DNA of 64,000 nucleotides from Ceratorhiza oryzae-sativae (taxonomy: Eukaryota > Basidiomycota > Agaricomycetes > Cantharellales > Ceratobasidiaceae): NCBI GenBank assembly GCA_030998015.1, contig JARWMV010000233.1, positions 744,001-808,000 on the forward strand, read 5' to 3'. This document shows positions 22,100 through 35,445 of this stretch, piece by piece; within the stretch, counting starts at the first letter, position 1; each line of letters begins with the position of its first letter. A model generated the notes under the pieces. The model was not told the origin of the DNA, searched no databases, and saw nothing but the letters and a program-made list of their open reading frames with translations. Made by a program: the position numbers and the translations under genes.

Positions 22100-23372
22100 A
22101 TGGTTCATTTAGTCACTCAGCACATTTTTGTCGTTGGAGGAAATGGTTTCCTAGGTAAATGTTACGCATGTTGCTGGTTCGATGAGCTGCATTTCATGGA
22201 TCTAATTTCGAGGCTTTAGGTTCAGCCATATGTAAAGCAGCTGTTGCGCGTGGATGGAAAGTCACCAGTATAAGGTAAGGTTTCACTTGGATTGAATATA
22301 AGAAACTTTCATTCTCACAAAATCACTGCAGTTCATCGGGGGAACCGTACCGCACGCCCAAAGGGCACACACCAGGGTGGGCACACTCGGTCCGGCAGTT
22401 AATCTTACCTTGTGTATACGTAGCCTCTGACTTCATAAATTCAGGTAGAATTCCATAAAGCATCAGCTTTCGATCCCTCTACGTATCGCACTCTCATCGA
22501 GCCGTGTACAGCCGTAGTGCATACACTGGGTGTCCTACTTGAATATCCCCGGTACAAAACTGCCGTCAGATCCGGCTCATTGGGCGGAATGATCTCGGCG
22601 TTTGGAAATGCCTGGGGTTTGGGTGCGGCCGGGAACCCACTAAAAAAGCGTCTGCCAGGCGAGGAAGGGACTTATGAGAGAATCAATACTGAGGCAGGTG
22701 AGTTCTCGGCTTGACTAGCTGAATGGAAGAGTCCGACCGTTTTATCTTGTAGCATTGAGAGTGCTAGAAATGTATGCATCTCTTACACCTGCGGCTGGTT
22801 CTACTCGACCGTTCGTGTACATATCTGCAGAAGATATCTTCCGACCACTCGTTCCAGCCCGATACATCGAGTCGAAACGAGCAGCAGAGACGGCGATCGC
22901 TCGGGAAGGGCGCGTAAGGGGTGTGTATTTACGGCCTGGTCAGTTGGTGGAATATGAATATCCCGAATGGTATGGGCTAACTATCATCCAACCACTAGGT
23001 CTAATGTACCACCCCCATACACGACCACTTACTACACCCATAGCTACTCTGCTTGACATCTCGGCAAACCTGCACCAGAAAATTCCTATACCGGGACCTG
23101 CGAGCTTGTTGCGCGCGTTCACATCTACCGAGCTCGCACAACGACTACACCCGTCAGGTGGGGCATTGTCCCTGGATAGTCCTCTAGAGGCAATGGCACG
23201 CGCATTGGAAACACCCCCGATTCATGTCGACCACGTAGCCCAGGCGGCGTGTGAAGCTATCGCTCGCCAGGATGTCAGCGGGCCGTATGGGGTAAGGGAT
23301 ATGCGCAAGCTGATCGGGTGGGGAGATGAAGTCGGAACCAAGGCAGAAGCACCGGAGGCTCGGGCACTTTGA
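22100..23372 (+). CDS. COQ11: Coq11-like atypical SDR (coenzyme Q synthome / NDUFA9-like)
   Basis: Mitochondrial atypical short-chain dehydrogenase; yeast Coq11 associates with the coenzyme Q biosynthetic complex. Six exons (22100-22154, 22220-22274, 22332-22389, 22445-22697, 22753-22938, 22999-23372) give 326 residues; introns are 55-65 nt and phases fit. The NAD(P)-binding glycine motif is VGGNGFLGSAIC split by intron 1. Then come SSSGEPYRTPKG, VHTLGVLLE...YK, GNPLKKR, FVYISAEDIFRP, YIESKRAAE (the SDR Tyr-x3-Lys) and YLRPGLMYHP. These match the fungal Coq11 pattern better than other SDRs. It begins 100 bp after the Tc1-like element and ends 61 bp before the convergent CSM3 gene. Confidence 0.85.
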
Positions 23373-23433
23373 ATAAATTCCGTAGAGAAAGGGGGGGATT
23401 ACAAAAATACCACCATTGATTTGTATCGTAGAA

Positions 23434-24785
23434 TCAGGGCTCGTACATAGCATAAAAGTCATCCTCGTCCTCACTCGGTCCCGACGGATCTGGGGGAACA
23501 TCCGATGAGACATCGTGATCTCGATTAGGCAAGAAACCAGCATTAGAGCTTTTGGGGTCTTGTACTAGTTTACTACCGGATGGTTTATTTGTATCCAGCT
23601 CTTGCTCCATCTCATCCATGACTGCCCAGTCTTCTTCATCGTATTGGTAAAGCTGTTCCTCCGATCCCCTCCTGTTGGTAGACGCGATCGTTGTCTCCTT
23701 CTCCTTCGTCTGATTTTGTTGAGATTCCATGGCTTCCATCATGTCCCTCCACATCTCTTCTTCGTCTTCGTTAGGCTCTGCCTGTGCTTGCGATTGGCGA
23801 ATCGAAGGGCCTCCGGGTTCCAAAGTGATGCGAGCAGGAGAGGACGTAGGAGGATGTTGTGCTACTGCTTGATCAGTTTCCAGCTCCTCTGCCTCCACGT
23901 TATCGGTTGTGTCCTTGTCGATACCGGCGAATTCATCCCGCCAAGTCGAAAGTGCAACCTTACGAGAGGTAGGTTATTATGAATAGGCTCCTTTGAAAGA
24001 GATCGAAACGAACATACGTGCATTCGTTTAGTCCGACACAGCCGCTCTACGCGCTCAACGGTGTCATTGAACTGCATTTTAGGGAACATCTTATGGGCCC
24101 AGAGCTGATACATTTGCATTAGGCGATTGAGATCGGATAGCTATCGACTCTGCTGGTATTAGGTTTGACCCTCTTCAGAACGAAGACGAGTTGCTCACCT
24201 CATGGCCTTTGCCCTTGACTTTAAACATCTTGCTCTGTTGTACAAGTGCGCGTAGACCGTCACGCTCAAGTAGTCTAAGCTAGCGAAGGATTGAGTGCCG
24301 CTAAACTAACAACGGGCCAAGCAGACGCACCGATTTTCGTCTAGCTTGGGAACCACACGTTTCTGTTTGGCTGGTTTCTCCTTGGCATTCGAGTTGCCTC
24401 CTTCATCAACGAGTTCCCCAAGCACATCTATATTCCCTCTAGCCAGTTTCTTCTTTTCAGTTTCCAGTCTTGCCCGCTTGTTCGCATCTCGTTCAAGTTG
24501 GGCCGTATCAAGCTGAGGCGGCAGGCCCATCACAAAGTCATCGTCATCGAGCCCGTCAAACAGTGCGTCAATTTCGGGAGGAAGCACAGAATTAGGATCG
24601 GCCTCGTCATCGCTACCAGGATTGAACAGCGGTTTGTCTGTGCGAGCTCGTTTCGATGGTCGAGAGTGAGATGGAGCATCGTCATCTTCCGAATCAGATG
24701 GGAGCACACGAGATCGGGACGAGGTGGTGTCTTTAAGTGTTGGGCGGGTGATCTCGACCGCATCGTCGTCCCAGATATCGTCCAT
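23434..24785 (-). CDS. Csm3/Swi3/TIPIN replication-fork protection subunit
   Basis: Partner of Tof1/Timeless that stabilises stalled forks and supports S-phase checkpoint signalling. I start it at ATG 24785 (MDDIWDDD); longer frames upstream open at GTG. The acidic N-terminus contains nuclear-localisation-like basic runs. The Swi3 domain is assembled over introns: KLDENR, then LLERDGLRALVQQSKMFK, VKGKGHE, LSDLNRLMQMYQLWAHKMFP and VERVERLCRTKRMH. The C-terminal 170 residues are acidic and Gln/Ser-rich, ending FYAMYEP. The intron after DENR uses the acceptor GCTTAG (ending about 24278); nearer AGs break the frame. The start codon is 79 bp from that of the divergent NTM1 gene. Confidence 0.88.
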
Positions 24786-24832
24786 CACGGTGGGGTATTG
24801 GTGGTCGTAGACGCGTCGGGAATGCGCGTCAG

Positions 24833-24839
24833 TCACGTG
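24833..24839. promoter_or_regulatory. TCACGTG box between CSM3 and NTM1
   Basis: CACGTG core midway in a 79-bp gap between two divergent start codons (24785 and 24865), so it must serve both if functional. Confidence 0.45.
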
Positions 24840-24864
24840 AGCGTGTCTTTATTCAGCGCTCCAC

Positions 24865-26004
24865 CATGGCCCAAGACCCAGATCTGAAACTCGGACTTGA
24901 CTATTGGTAAATAAGGATAGCTCAGTCCAATCGATGATGCGTATGAAAATATTTACAGGGATACCCAGGAAGCAACGATAGATGGTGTTCTAGGTACGTT
25001 GAATTCTAGACATCAGTCTACTGCTCTGAAATTAACCAAATCGAAGGCGGATTTGGCAATGGCGTGAGCTTTTAGTTACCATAGACCGGGTGGATTTATA
25101 GGTCGGCTCTGTTTGGTTTAAGTCTCTCCCAAGAGTAGAATCATTAGGCTCGCGACAGTTCCTCATGTCTTTAAGGACTGATTTATGCCGTGTCCCATCT
25201 GTACTTCGCTCACTCGATGCGCCTCCTCCCGATGTACCTCGGCGTAGAGTGAGAGCACTTGATGTAGGAGCAGGTCAGACAAAGCATCTCAATTTATTGT
25301 TCAGAAACTAAGTATCCTTTCCGCAGGGATTGGTCGAGTTACGGCTTCGGTCCTCCTTCCACTCGTTGACGACGTCGTGCTAGTCGAACCAGCTCAACAC
25401 TTTATATCTCGAGCGATGCAAGACTCCGCCAAATGGAAAGGTATATCAAACTCAACTAAAAGCGTCACGTTTGTTCGATCGCCTCTTCAATCGTTTGATC
25501 CTGCTGTGGTCCCCCAAGGACAGCGCGTTGGCCGACCGTACGACGGCTCTGAGCCCGAAGCTGGGTACGATGTGATCTGGTGTCAGTGGTGTTTGGGGCA
25601 TCTCACGGATGATGACTTGGTCAAATTTTTCGAGAAAAGCAAAGAAGTGCTGAGGGGGCCCGAGAATCCTCGACGACCGCAGGATGCGGGGGTGATCATT
25701 GTAAAAGAGAATACCACTGAGGACGGAGAAAGGGGAGAGCCCGTTACTCTTTATGCTGAAGATGACTCAAGTGTGACAAGGTGCGTTCTTGGAATTTGTA
25801 CGATTACCGAGGTATTTAGTCTGCATACAGGTCTGACGCGGCGTGGAAGCACGTATTCAAGCGGGCTGGTTTGACACTGATCAAGGATGAGGTACAACAA
25901 GGTCTCCCGGACGGATTGTTAGAAGTAAAATCGTAAGTGTATCGTCGGCTGCGGTCTTTCGCCCACACAGGCTAAAATTGGAACCTAGTTACTGTCTTAG
26001 GTAG
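24865..26004 (+). CDS. TAE1: protein N-terminal methyltransferase (NTM1/Tae1 family)
   Basis: SAM-dependent enzyme that methylates the alpha-amino group of X-Pro-Lys N-termini, including ribosomal proteins. Starts MAQDPDLKLGLDYW. Short exons give WDTQEATIDGVLGG, then VESLGSRQFLMSL, SAM motif I LDVGAGIGRVT, acidic post-I DDVVLVEPAQHF, and IWCQWCLGHLTDDDL, the family's substrate-channel signature. The last codons lie on a tiny exon: the intron 25933-25988 (56 nt) yields the ending EVKSYCLR before TAG 26002-26004, matching the family's (Y/F)xLR C-terminus. The third and fourth exon borders (25040-25110) are the least certain; one reading needs a 38-nt intron. Confidence 0.85.
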
Positions 26005-26122
26005 TCGAATAATGAATGGAAGCAACAAGTCGTTTAAATTACAAACATCAGACATATATTACGCATCTGCAATTGTACACGACAACCAAACAAGAATACC
26101 AACAAGTAAAGGTCCCGAGTAG

Positions 26123-29100
26123 CTATGACCATCCGCTATTTCCCCATCCGCCTCCGCCACCACTGTTCCCTCCCTGCCCCCAGCCCGCACCGCTCTGGTT
26201 GTTTCCATCGTTTGAACTGCCCCAACCACCATTTCCAGCATTATTCCCTCCATTGATCATTCTTGCACGATCTGGATTCATGCCTGTGGGAGGAGCTGCG
26301 GCGGGAGCCCCCCATCCAGCTGGTGCTGGTGCAGGTGGCGCATAGGGGTTTGGAGTTTGTGCAGATGAATAGGGGTTGGGCGTTTTTCCACCTGCAGCAT
26401 AGGGATTCGGGGTTTTGCCTCCCAATGACTGGCCGGGTGTACGATGTCCAGGAGTTCGCGCCCCACCGGGTGTCATGCGGCCAGCACCATAGGCGGGCGT
26501 GCGAGCCGTACCGGTTTGAGGAGTAGAATAGCGCATCTTGAACGCGTTGCATAAATCGGGCACAGTTGGTACGGGCGTGTCGATCAAGACATAACCCTCA
26601 GGGATAACGCGTACAGGCTAGCAAATTCCATCAGCAAATATTCAGAACCGAAGGCAGTAGGTTGCGCTTACCCAAGTGCGAATGGGGGCATTTTTGTTGG
26701 CCAGGAAGGAAAGATTGAAGTAACCGGGTTTTTGGCGATTGAGGCCAAATGCGTAAATACTTTTTGTTGGGTGCATGATAACGTACTCCTTGAGGGCTTT
26801 GTCTATTCACAAAAGCGAAATATCTGAGTTCGTTGTTAAACTATCTCGGTCAATTTTGACTCACGTAACTCGGCTTCCGAACCAGCCTTGTACTTTTCAT
26901 GCACCATGAGTTCCTCCACCTTACGAGCCATAGCGTTGACGTGGTTAACAATCAATTCGTCCAGATCGGAGTACTCGTATTTGCCATCAATAATTAGCTG
27001 TTTCCCAACATTTTGTTCGCCTGGGTTACCACTTGGGTCCACAACATCTGCAATGACCATGGTGAATAACAACCCATTGTAATGGTTGCAGTCAACCTAC
27101 CAATATGCTGGTAGACTCCATCGTCGACTTTCCATGTCACAGCCAAATGCGTAGGGCCTTTGGATGACGGGCGAATAACCACATCCCCGCGATGCTGATT
27201 TGCCAGATACTGGTGTGCCTGCGTCGAATTGAAATTGTGGAAGTTTGGATGTTTGATGATTCGACGGGACGACTCGGTTGCACGCATCTTCTTGCGGTGG
27301 AGCTCGTCCTGGAGACGCTGTGCGGCATGTTTATCGTAGTATTGATCAAACTTGGGAATACGCGTCTGAGCGTCGCCGTTCTCGATATCCGTAGCACGTG
27401 CAGAGAGTTCGACGGAGAGTTTGCTCAGGTTGATCGCAATTATGACGGCCTGGATTGTCTGGCCCTTGCGTAGAACCTGCTCGACCGATTGGCCGGGCTC
27501 TCGGTCAATGTACTCCAGATTGATGATACCGTCCACCCCTGAATCGAGTCGGACCGAGACAAAGGATTTCATGATTCGCAGCACCGAGACCGAAATAACT
27601 CGACCAGCAGCAAGCGTCTTCATCGTCTCGCCGGACAAGGTTGTCATAATCCTCCACTCGTCGGGTGGGACAAACGGCTCGCGCTGATCTCCAAACGGAC
27701 GCAAGAGCTCCTCGCGGATCATGTTGAGCGTATGCCGCTTCTGATCTTTGCTCATGCTCATGAGCAACTGAGCGAAATCATCCAGGGAGAGTTCCTCGAG
27801 TTTTTGCGCGTTGTCGTCCCTTTGCATCAACTCGTATACGATTACAGACGGGTGCTTGCCAACTACATCTTCATCGTCGATTTCGAGCGCGTCCACGGCC
27901 ATCTTCCTAGCTAAATCGTAGTCCTCGCAGTGGATACGAGTCTCGTCAAGAGGATCTGGAACGTCTTCGTAATTGTCGCGCACTCGGGTGATCTCTTTGC
28001 TATCTGGATCTTGAGGAATGTAAAGGAAGCCGCAAGAATTGATGAATATTTGTGGAGTGAAGAGATTTTGTTTCAGGAAATTCAGTCGGTTGACGACATT
28101 TCCGCCCTGCCACAAGGGTGAATAAGATTGTACCCAGGCTTATGCGCGATACGTACAATTTGTCCGAGTTTCTTGATCAGTGCCTCCGCTTTACGCGGAC
28201 CAAGACCTGCTACGAACGGTAGCAGAGCCCTGTGGTAGGGATCGGCCAATGCGCGGTTGAGGTCCACCCCAACGTTATTGACAATGTTTACGATCGCCCT
28301 CTCCAGCGCAACCAAAAGCTTGTCTTTGGGAATCTGAAGTCTCGCAGTCAGTCCGGATTGTCCAACAGCAGGTGTGATTTAATACTCACCAGGTGCTGTG
28401 CCTCGATATATTGAATCGCTGCAATATCGCTCCCCAACGCCGCATATTCGTTCAACGGGCTCTGTACGTATCGCGCAAGCGACACACAATATCGTGCAAT
28501 AAGTGGTAGCGCGCTGAACTCGGCCTCGGCCCGCGGGCTATTTTGGTAAATACGGGCAACCTCGTCGTAGCCGTACATCACTTCGGGTGTGCGTTCATCA
28601 CTGTTGCTGCGTGTGGAGGTGTTGGGAGCGTTGTTATTCTGGCTGCTAGAACGGGCCCCACTCGACTCGCCCGGTCCGCCTCCACCTCGACTGCCAGAAG
28701 CATTGTTGTTGTCACCCCAGCCGCCTCCACCGTTGTTTGTGTCACCCCACCCGCTTCCACTAGCTTGAGAACCTTCGTTGCCCCATCCGCCACCACCCCC
28801 AGCATCGTTCTGAGCTCCCCATCCACCGGATGCGCCTCCGCCCTCATTACCCCAGCCTCCACTCTGGTTGCTCGGTTGCTGCGAAGCGCCTGGAGGACCT
28901 CCAGCGGCGGCGCCACCAGGATTCTCCGAGTCAACGTCTGGTATATTCAGAGCTTCACGCACACGACTCATCAGGTGTTTGGTGGCGACAGTAAATCCAG
29001 ATAGAGTAATGACATCCGGCTTGCGACGTTTGATTAGGTCTAGGAACTCTTGTCGGTTGTCGCTGTCTGAGAGGTTGTCAAGGCGCAGATGCTCGCGGAA

Positions 29101-31683
29101 GCGGCCTTCTTCGTCGAGGTATACGAGATGGATTGGGTCCTTGTTTTGCTCTCCTTTACCCCATGACATAGCCACGACGGAGGGGACATCGTCAACACCA
29201 ACGAGATCTTTTGGTCGACATGGCGCAACATTCACCCGCTAGAATATATCGAAATAAATGTTGTGTACTCAACCGTTTTCACATTGGACACTCACCTTCT
29301 CCAACTGCTCAGCCGCCTTTCCAGCTAGATGTTCTTCAACTTCATCCCGAAGCCACTCCTTAGTCCATGCGATCGCCTGAGGAATCAAATGCTTTTTCAA
29401 TGCCTCGTCGATAACCATACGGCGCTGCTCGTTCCATGCTTTTGCAGAATCGCTAAAGCTGTCGGAAGCATACGCGTTTTCTAGGGAAGTGGTAATCTCG
29501 TGCATGCGAACAGGCGAGGTAGTGATGGTTACGTTGAGTAGCAGCTCAGATTCGGCGGCGAGGATATGAAGATATTGAGGACCAGTCGTCAGAATTTCGA
29601 TGGGTTTGTCAACCAGGAACTTGAAGCTCTGTTGTTATAAAAACATCAGCCTTCAAGTACCAAACCATAGATATGGCCAACCCACGTACATGCATGCGCC
29701 TCGTCAATCTTCGTCTTACCCTTCTCGGTAGGTTCACAGCTCAATAGCGCTTGCTCCTTGAACTGCATCCGAATACTCTCCCGAAGGCGAGGATCTCGTC
29801 CAAGTTCAGTGGCAATGATCATTCGAGCCATAGCCAATGCTTCCTCAGCCGTAGGATGGTTTTCTGAAATGAACTGCTCCGCATACGCATGTGGCGGGAG
29901 GTCCTGATCGTCAGGGAAATGCGCCTTTTGGCCGGCATTAGAGAAATTCTCCGCAATTTGATGTGGGGGTAACCCGAAATCCTATCCTTCGAGGTCAATA
30001 ACAATATCCCATAAATAACCCCACAACTTACGTCCGCCAATCGAGAGATGATGGTACTCCTCGCCATCTCATATGCCGATACACGGCTCGGATTTTTATG
30101 TTTCCGCTCACCCTGCTCGTCATCCATCGCTTCCATATCCTTTTTCCGTTGCTTGTACTTAACAGCAAGCCATTCGGTCGCGTCAGCGACCATCGAAATG
30201 CTGGTCAAGTTGGGCAATAGGTGCTTTTCGAAGTACTCGTCTTGCACCTCCAATTTTCGGAAAGTGGCCTCGAGCGCCGAACGCCGTTCCAACAGTGCCC
30301 TGAATTTGAGACCCAAAATGCCAACTTTCCAGAGCTCGTCGCGCGTGAGTAGTTCAACGCGTTGCCGGTAGCCTTGGGCAGGGTCAAAGTGAGAGATATA
30401 ATCGCGCCTGTGAACCCAAATATACGGGATTTCGAGGTACTGGTTGATGACATAGTCGAGGGCATTTCGGACGGCAAGGATGAACTGCATAAGCAGAGGA
30501 CGAAGTTTTCCGGTGGGCTGGAAGTAGTCTTTTTGTGTACGTTTTGAGAGGCGAAGAGCGACCCACTCTGCTGCTTCGTCAAGTTCCTTGTTGCTGAAGG
30601 GTTTGGCTGCTGTAGCAAGAGTTGGTGTATCTGACAGAGTGCTGTTTGTGAGCTGCATGCGTTCAGGTACATCGGCGGCTCGGATGATGTCGTCGTCAAG
30701 TGTTAGGTGGCGGGCTCGGATTTCGGAGGGTTCAAAGACCTATAAGACAAATCAGCGATCACAAGACATTTGCCAGATTATGTGGCACTCACATCCTGGT
30801 AAGACATTTCGGGCTTGGGCGGGAGCTCGTACTCTTCGCCAGCCAAGTCCTCGTCGTCCAAGGCCCAGTCATAGTCTGTGCCATCTCCAAAAACTTCAAA
30901 AATCTCGTCCCAAGCTCCGGCATCTATCCCAACAAGCTCCGGGCGTGCACCCATAGCCTTCCTGCGCTCCTTCTCAATGCGGCGGCGCTCTCTGCGTTGC
31001 TCCTCACGCTCTTCTTCGCCCATTCCTGGCTCCTCGTCCAAATCGTCTTCGATAAAGTCGTCAAGATCTTCGTTCTCGTCGTCCCGCCCACGATCGTCCC
31101 AGATGCGATTGAGGTCATTTGCTTCTGGGAGGGATTCGTCGTCGGAGCCCATCGCACGGCGCACACGGGTCTTCCGGGTATCGTCTGGGCTGGCCGAGCG
31201 AGAAGTCGACGCGCGACCACGGCGGAGGCGGGTCAAGCCTCTGCGTGAAGCTCTAGTGCCGGTATTCTCTTCCATGAGGTCGAGGTCATCCTCGTCAAGG
31301 TCTTCCTCCAAATCTGCACCAGTATCAGCAACGCGCATATTAGCCAAAAGCAAAAATTACATACCGCGGTGCTTTCTCCTTTTCTTTTTGCGCCTCTTGC
31401 GCCGTCGCTCCCCCACCTCTTCCTCTTCTTCTTCCTCGTCTTCATCAACAATAAACCCATCCCTAATGCGCCTTTCTTCTGCCTCGTCGTCCTCTTCCTC
31501 CTCTGAGCTATCATCAACAACAGCTCCCTCTCCAACTGCGTCTCCTTCTCCCTCCTCGTCTTCTCCCTCGGCATCCTCAGCGTCCTTAGGGTCCGCGTCG
31601 TTCATTTCAACGTCACCGGGGGCATCTTCTAGATCACCCTCCTGGTGCATTGGCTCGTCGGCCGTAGCTGCAGGCGAGGACAT
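26123..31683 (-). CDS. SPT6: Spt6 transcription elongation factor / histone chaperone, with Gly/Trp-rich insertions
   Basis: Spt6 travels with RNA polymerase II, reassembles nucleosomes and restrains cryptic transcription. From ATG 31683: acidic N-terminus (about 31650-31250) with the Spn1/Iws1-binding region near EIFEVFGDGTDYDWAL; helix-turn-helix core (KDYFQPTGKLRPLL to WVHRRDYISHF); YqgF/RNase H-like domain (about 29235-28420); HhH region (VAGLGPRKAEALIKKLG); death-like region; S1 domain (AGRVISVSVLRIMKSFVSV); and tandem SH2 (HPNFHNFNSTQAHQYL, GDVVIRPSSKG, LAVTWKVDDGVYQHI). The C-terminal tail has TPNPY repeats and GWG motifs. Roughly 1650 residues, about ten introns. Inside the YqgF region, 28923-28588 encodes about 112 residues of Gly/Asn/Trp-rich sequence with five GWG motifs, in an uninterrupted exon. 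It shares a 152-bp divergent promoter with the gene at 31836. Confidence 0.95.
28588..28923 (-). repeat. Gly/Trp-rich low-complexity block within SPT6
   Basis: Degenerate repeats of a GGWGNE/GWGDxNN unit encode five GWG motifs in about 112 residues, between ALNIPDVDSEN and the conserved VMYGYDEVARIY. The flanking sequence is standard Spt6, so this is an insertion into a loop. A second GW-rich block forms the C-terminus (26123-26300). Confidence 0.85.
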
Positions 31684-31779
31684 GGTGGCGAACTGAAGGA
31701 GTCCGTCGTGGACCAGACGAGCAACTTGAACGCTCTCCTTCCGTGGTCTGTGTGAGGCGCTGGGCGGCACAAGAATAAA

Positions 31780-31786
31780 TCACGTG
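31780..31786. promoter_or_regulatory. TCACGTG box between SPT6 and membrane-protein gene
   Basis: CACGTG core in the 152-bp gap between the starts at 31683 (minus) and 31836 (plus). Confidence 0.4.
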
Positions 31787-31835
31787 GGCGACGGAGAGGA
31801 TTGCTGCGCGTCATCTTGGTACACGCAGCAGCTTG

Positions 31836-32665
31836 ATGTCGAACAACAAATATCCGCCGCACCCCCTGCGCAACGAAGAATCACTCGAAATGGACGAGCT
31901 CAATGACGAGCGCGTGAGCCAGTCCGAGTCCGAGCCCATGCCCAAGGCCGTTCTCGAAGGCGAAGCCGATGACCTTAGCACGTGGGCATGGTGCTCTGCT
32001 CTGTGGTACGCGCCCCGCATGGCCTTTGTATGTGGCAGCTAATAGTTTTACGCAAGGCTCTTTATCCTCGCTGGCGTCTTGGTTCTCTTCCCCCGCTTCC
32101 TGCTGTTCATTTCAACTCCCCCGCGTGGACTGGCACGCGAGTCCCTTACCCCGTTGGAGCAATTTCTCGCGACACAGCTAGGCATTGGTCTCGTTGTAGT
32201 CGCGTTTACCTTGGTCACTTCCGTGAGTGTTTCTTTTTCCGCTTATATGAATTAGTGAGTCGATTATGCGGGACATCGCCAGATACCGTCACACCACCCT
32301 GCCGACGCCACTAAACTATACGGCGGCGCAAACAACCACCCTCTGCTCATACCCCTAACTACTGGCTTCGCCCTCGTCGCTTTCCTCTCTTATAACAAGC
32401 CAATGGAGGAAATCGGATCCCTTGGTTTTATGGTCTTTTGTGGAAACAGTCTCTTGGCGTTGTATGGAGGCTATGTGGTATGTCGGTTGGTATACGAACT
32501 TGGCGAGAATACTTACTTCCAGATCGGTGGCAGATATTATTCCAAGGGCCCACCCTGAGATCCAAAAAGACGGGTGCAGACAAGCACACCTCATCCTTCC
32601 TCTTCGGGAACAAGAATGCTGCTTCAATCCAAAAGAAGAAGTGGCGAAAGGAACATCAGCAGTAA
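31836..32665 (+). CDS. uncharacterised four-helix fungal membrane protein
   Basis: Conserved-looking membrane protein, no named family recognised. ATG 31836 opens an acidic cytosolic N-terminus ending WAWCSALW. A 51-nt intron (32006-32056, GTACGC...GCAAG) leads in frame to helix 1 ([17 protein letters not shown]). Then come a Pro/Arg loop, helix 2 ([17 protein letters not shown]), an intron near 32223-32281, helix 3 ([17 protein letters not shown]), and helix 4 ([17 protein letters not shown]). The last intron (32478-32533) gives a basic C-terminal tail rich in Lys ending [10 protein letters not shown] short basic tail after four helices suggests a small ER or Golgi membrane protein, but that is inference. 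It ends 120 bp from the convergent SRP54 stop. Confidence 0.6.
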
Positions 32666-32785
32666 AGACTTGCATTTACACTAACTATATCATGTATCAA
32701 ACACGCCTCTCAATCCTTGTATTATCCTTCCAGGTGCTATTCAATGAAAACGTTCCATCCAATATAATCCCCGAACTACATATGA

Positions 32786-35006
<2,221 letters not shown>

Positions 35007-35292
35007 TGATTGAGGGCGAGAGGTGGGGGTCCAATTAGGCGCTCGGATTACATAACACTGTTTAGACAGGCGCCCTCCCCTGACTAGCCACCCCAACCAG
35101 GCTTGAACCACAACCCCGGGCCATCCCTTGTCAATATATGGATATAAAACATACAGGTGCATCAAGAAGAAACAGGCACTACTCGTGTATTTGAGACGTG
35201 GCGAGTCATGTTGCCCCCTAATCAATCAAAAAAAACTCCTTAAAAGGTAGTTCTTCACGAGTGAGTTAGTCTCTATCACAACGAGATCCTTA

Positions 35293-35298
35293 CACGTG
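35293..35298. promoter_or_regulatory. CACGTG box between SRP54 and NLR-like gene
   Basis: CACGTG core 287 bp before the SRP54 start and 148 bp before the NLR start. It is preceded by A rather than T. Confidence 0.25.
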
Positions 35299-35445
35299 CA
35301 CAAATGCGATACTGCTGTCGGACCAATTTCATCGCACAAGCGGGCACTAAAACTATTCTAGGCTACAGAGCACCGCCAACTCTCTCTTTATAAGGTTTCG
35401 TTTGCGAACACCAAGACCTCATCCTCGCCTTGTCCCCATCGCTAA

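Noticed and set aside
30878..31696. 272-codon Ser-rich plus-strand frame opposite SPT6
   Set aside because: It is the antisense of the acidic Spt6 N-terminus.
32028..32045. An apparent 18-nt mini-intron (GTATGT...TAG) in the four-helix protein gene
   Set aside because: A standard 51-nt intron at 32006-32056 with a GTACGC donor and CTAAT branch-like site also keeps frame and fits local intron size, so the extreme interpretation is unnecessary.
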